Shown here: positions 6,588-8,147 of the stretch, one piece after another
How the letters are laid out: each line of letters opens with the position of its first letter
How positions within the stretch are numbered: the stretch's first letter is position 1
Assembly (NCBI GenBank): GCA_027005175.1
Contig: JALTMC010000065.1
Location: forward strand, 1-8,147
DNA length: 8,147 nucleotides
Origin: Myxococcales bacterium
GTDB lineage: Bacteria; Myxococcota_C; UBA6777
Reading direction: 5' to 3'
Notes under the pieces: model-generated
Seen by the model: the letters and a program-made list of their open reading frames with translations, nothing else
Databases searched by the model: none
What the model was told of the DNA's origin: nothing
Made by a program: the position numbers and the translations under genes

Positions 6588-7652
6588 ATGATATTTCGAC
6601 AACTTATCGATTATGAGACACAAACCTATACCTATTTGCTGGCGGATCAGCTCCGTCGAAAAGCGGTCCTGATAGACCCCGTGCTGGGTCAAGTCGATCG
6701 CGACATCCAACTCATCGAAGAGATGGGTTTGCAGTTGGAGTATACGCTGGAGACAGGCATTCACGGAGACCATAAGAGTGGGGCCGCGATGCTTCGGGCA
6801 CGGACAGGAAGCAAGGTCCTGGTGCCAGCCCATGCGCGAGTGCAGGGAGCAGACCAGGAGATCTCTCACGGTGATGCTATCTACTTTGGACTTCATGCAC
6901 TGGAAGCTCGCTCTGTCCCAGGGCGAAGAGCCAGTAATATGATGTATGTCACCTCCGATCTCAGCCGAGCTTTTGTAGGGAGCACCCTTCTGATTCGAGA
7001 CTTGAGTCGAGTGGATCATCCCGACAGTGACCCACGCCAACTGTTTCATTCCTTACAAGACAACATCCTCACACTGCCCAGTCACACAGAGCTATATCCC
7101 GGTAGAGACTATCATGGGCACACCGTCACCAGCGTCGCAGAAGAGCGACAAAACAACCCCTACTTAAAAGATGATCCCACAGAGGAAGAGTTTCTCGCCC
7201 GACTTCTTGCTCGGGAACTTCCAGACCGAGATGTTGTAGACACCAACCAGAACTACAACATGCAATACCAACCTCAAGAAGCCTTTGAGTTGGAGACATC
7301 GGAAGCACCCTGGGCACCAATCCTACGAACCGTCACGGGTATACCTGAGGTCACGGCAGAGTGGGTCAAGGAGAGCCCTCGCAACTACCAACTCATTGAT
7401 GTCCGAGGTGTTGGAGAGTTTCATGGGGATCTGGGTCACATCGAAGGTGCAAAACTGGTCACTCTGAATACACTCGGAGCCGTAGCTCTGTCCTGGGACC
7501 GCAACGAACACTACGTTACAGTTTGCCGCTCCGGAGGCCGTTCAGGCCGCGCTGCCGCAATTCTCGAACAAATGGGCTTCACCAATGTCGCGTCCATGGC
7601 TGGTGGCATGAACCGATGGAGCCGATTGCGCTACCCTGTCAACCACGATTGA
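6588..7652 (+). CDS. Persulfide dioxygenase-rhodanese fusion with lost iron ligands
   Basis: The 354 aa protein has an N-terminal metallo-beta-lactamase fold domain of the ETHE1/persulfide dioxygenase type (about 1-230; MIFRQL start, AVLIDPVL at 26-33, YPGRDYHG at 170-177). A single rhodanese domain follows (about 250-348). Length and order match the PRF fusions that oxidise glutathione persulfide and exchange sulfur with thiosulfate. The rhodanese half looks active: LIDVRGVGEF (269-278) and the cysteine loop CRSGGRS (313-319, Cys313). The dioxygenase half does not. The usual THxHADH reads TGIHGDH (first His is Gly57), PGHT reads PGRR (Arg113), GDAL reads GSTL (Ser132) and YPGH reads YPGR (Arg173). 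The first three are the Fe(II) ligands in ETHE1. His59, Asp61 and His62 remain. The frame is intact, so the protein is probably made and works mainly as a sulfurtransferase or persulfide carrier. The start has AGAAGGA seven bases upstream. Confidence 0.88.
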   Translation: MIFRQLIDYETQTYTYLLADQLRRKAVLIDPVLGQVDRDIQLIEEMGLQLEYTLETGIHGDHKSGAAMLRARTGSKVLVPAHARVQGADQEISHGDAIYFGLHALEARSVPGRRASNMMYVTSDLSRAFVGSTLLIRDLSRVDHPDSDPRQLFHSLQDNILTLPSHTELYPGRDYHGHTVTSVAEERQNNPYLKDDPTEEEFLARLLARELPDRDVVDTNQNYNMQYQPQEAFELETSEAPWAPILRTVTGIPEVTAEWVKESPRNYQLIDVRGVGEFHGDLGHIEGAKLVTLNTLGAVALSWDRNEHYVTVCRSGGRSGRAAAILEQMGFTNVASMAGGMNRWSRLRYPVNHD

Positions 7653-7715
7653 CATACACAGCCCAAAATCATCATCGACGCTTGTTGCAACGATAAGTTC
7701 GGCTACAACGCTAAG
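7653..7715. other. Convergent gap without a clear terminator
   Basis: The 63 bases between the fusion gene and the converging ABC-F gene contain an 8-bp palindrome GTTGCAAC (7684-7691). There is no GC-rich hairpin with a T run on either strand, so how the two converging transcripts end is not evident. Confidence 0.4.
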
Positions 7716-8147
7716 TTAGAGTTGTAACTCCTCATGACCTTGATACAACTCATCACGAAGCGTCTGTGTTCGCTCATCTTTGAGGTACTCCTCCAAGGTC
7801 ATCGCCCGATCAATGACACCTTTGTTGGTGAACTCCAGGATCCGATTTGCGACCGTACTGATAAATTGGTGGTCATGGGAGGAAAAGAGGACCACTTCGG
7901 GGTAACGAATTAAACCATTATTTAAGGCAGTGATAGCCTCCAGGTCCAGGTGGTTGGTCGGCTCATCAAAGGCCAGAACATTGGCACCACTCAACATCAT
8001 CTTGGACAGGATACAGCGAACCTTCTCTCCCCCCGAAAGCACCTTCGTTTTCTTGAAGACTTCATCACCGGTAAACAACATCCGTCCCAAAAACGTTCGT
8101 GCAAACTGCTCTCCCTCCCCTGGCGCATATTGTAACAACCACTGGAG
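7716..8147 (-). CDS. ABC-F family ATPase, C-terminal fragment (cut by window edge)
   Basis: This is the last 143 codons of an ATP-binding protein. The frame stays open to the right edge, so the N-terminal ATPase domain, the linker and the Walker A of this domain are missing. Visible in order are FLGRMLFTGDEV (19-30 of the fragment), the ABC signature LSGGEK (38-42 region), Walker B with DEPTNHLD (61-68) and the H-switch SSHDHQF (His91). A short tail rich in charged residues follows. ABC-F proteins have two such domains, no membrane segments, and act on ribosomes in translation or antibiotic protection. The FLGRMLF...GDEV and LEFTNKGV stretches resemble the YbiT-type housekeeping branch more than known resistance proteins, but this is a judgement from memory on a fragment. 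It converges with the MBL-rhodanese gene and shares no evident pathway with it. Confidence 0.9.
   Translation of the reverse strand, partial: LQWLLQYAPGEGEQFARTFLGRMLFTGDEVFKKTKVLSGGEKVRCILSKMMLSGANVLAFDEPTNHLDLEAITALNNGLIRYPEVVLFSSHDHQFISTVANRILEFTNKGVIDRAMTLEEYLKDERTQTLRDELYQGHEELQL

Noticed and set aside
6492-7049. A 185-codon minus-strand frame overlapping the MBL-rhodanese gene
   Set aside because: It is mostly antisense to a clear coding region and shows no family resemblance.
8136-8138. TTG as a start codon of the ABC-F frame
   Set aside because: The frame continues open to the window edge with the family-like residues LQW before it, so the gene is simply truncated by the window.

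Overview
The window is bacterial chromosomal DNA of roughly even base composition. It is dominated by a complete pyruvate dehydrogenase operon on the minus strand, aceE-aceF-lpd (positions 6243 down to 428). The E1 is the single-chain homodimeric type (888 aa, close to the 887 aa E. coli AceE). The E2 carries one lipoyl domain, and the E3 carries an extra N-terminal lipoyl domain. This arrangement fits Pseudomonadota or a relative of the former Deltaproteobacteria. I cannot name the genus, because there is no rRNA or other lineage marker here.

Layout from left to right. Positions 1-81 hold the first 27 codons of a minus-strand transposase that looks like the IS630 family and is cut by the window edge. 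Positions 82-427 are non-coding. They contain a 10-bp inverted repeat, a cluster of TCACAAC motifs, a short degenerate direct repeat and, most notably, a second decayed copy of the 3' end of lpd. Then come lpd (428-2215), aceF (2232-3521) and aceE (3577-6243), closely spaced and evidently co-transcribed from the aceE side. Positions 6244-6587 are a divergent intergenic region with three palindromes. On the plus strand, 6588-7652 encodes a metallo-beta-lactamase/rhodanese fusion of the persulfide dioxygenase-rhodanese type. After a 63-base convergent gap, the C-terminal 143 codons of an ABC-F ATPase run off the right edge on the minus strand.

Functionally, AceE decarboxylates pyruvate, AceF transfers the acetyl group to CoA, and Lpd reoxidises dihydrolipoamide with NAD+. 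The divergent fusion protein belongs to sulfide/persulfide metabolism by family. However, the residues that hold the catalytic iron in persulfide dioxygenases are all replaced (H to G57, H to R113, D to S132), while its rhodanese cysteine loop is intact. It is therefore probably a sulfurtransferase carrying a dead dioxygenase domain. This is the most unusual thing in the window, followed by the relic lpd tail beside an insertion element.
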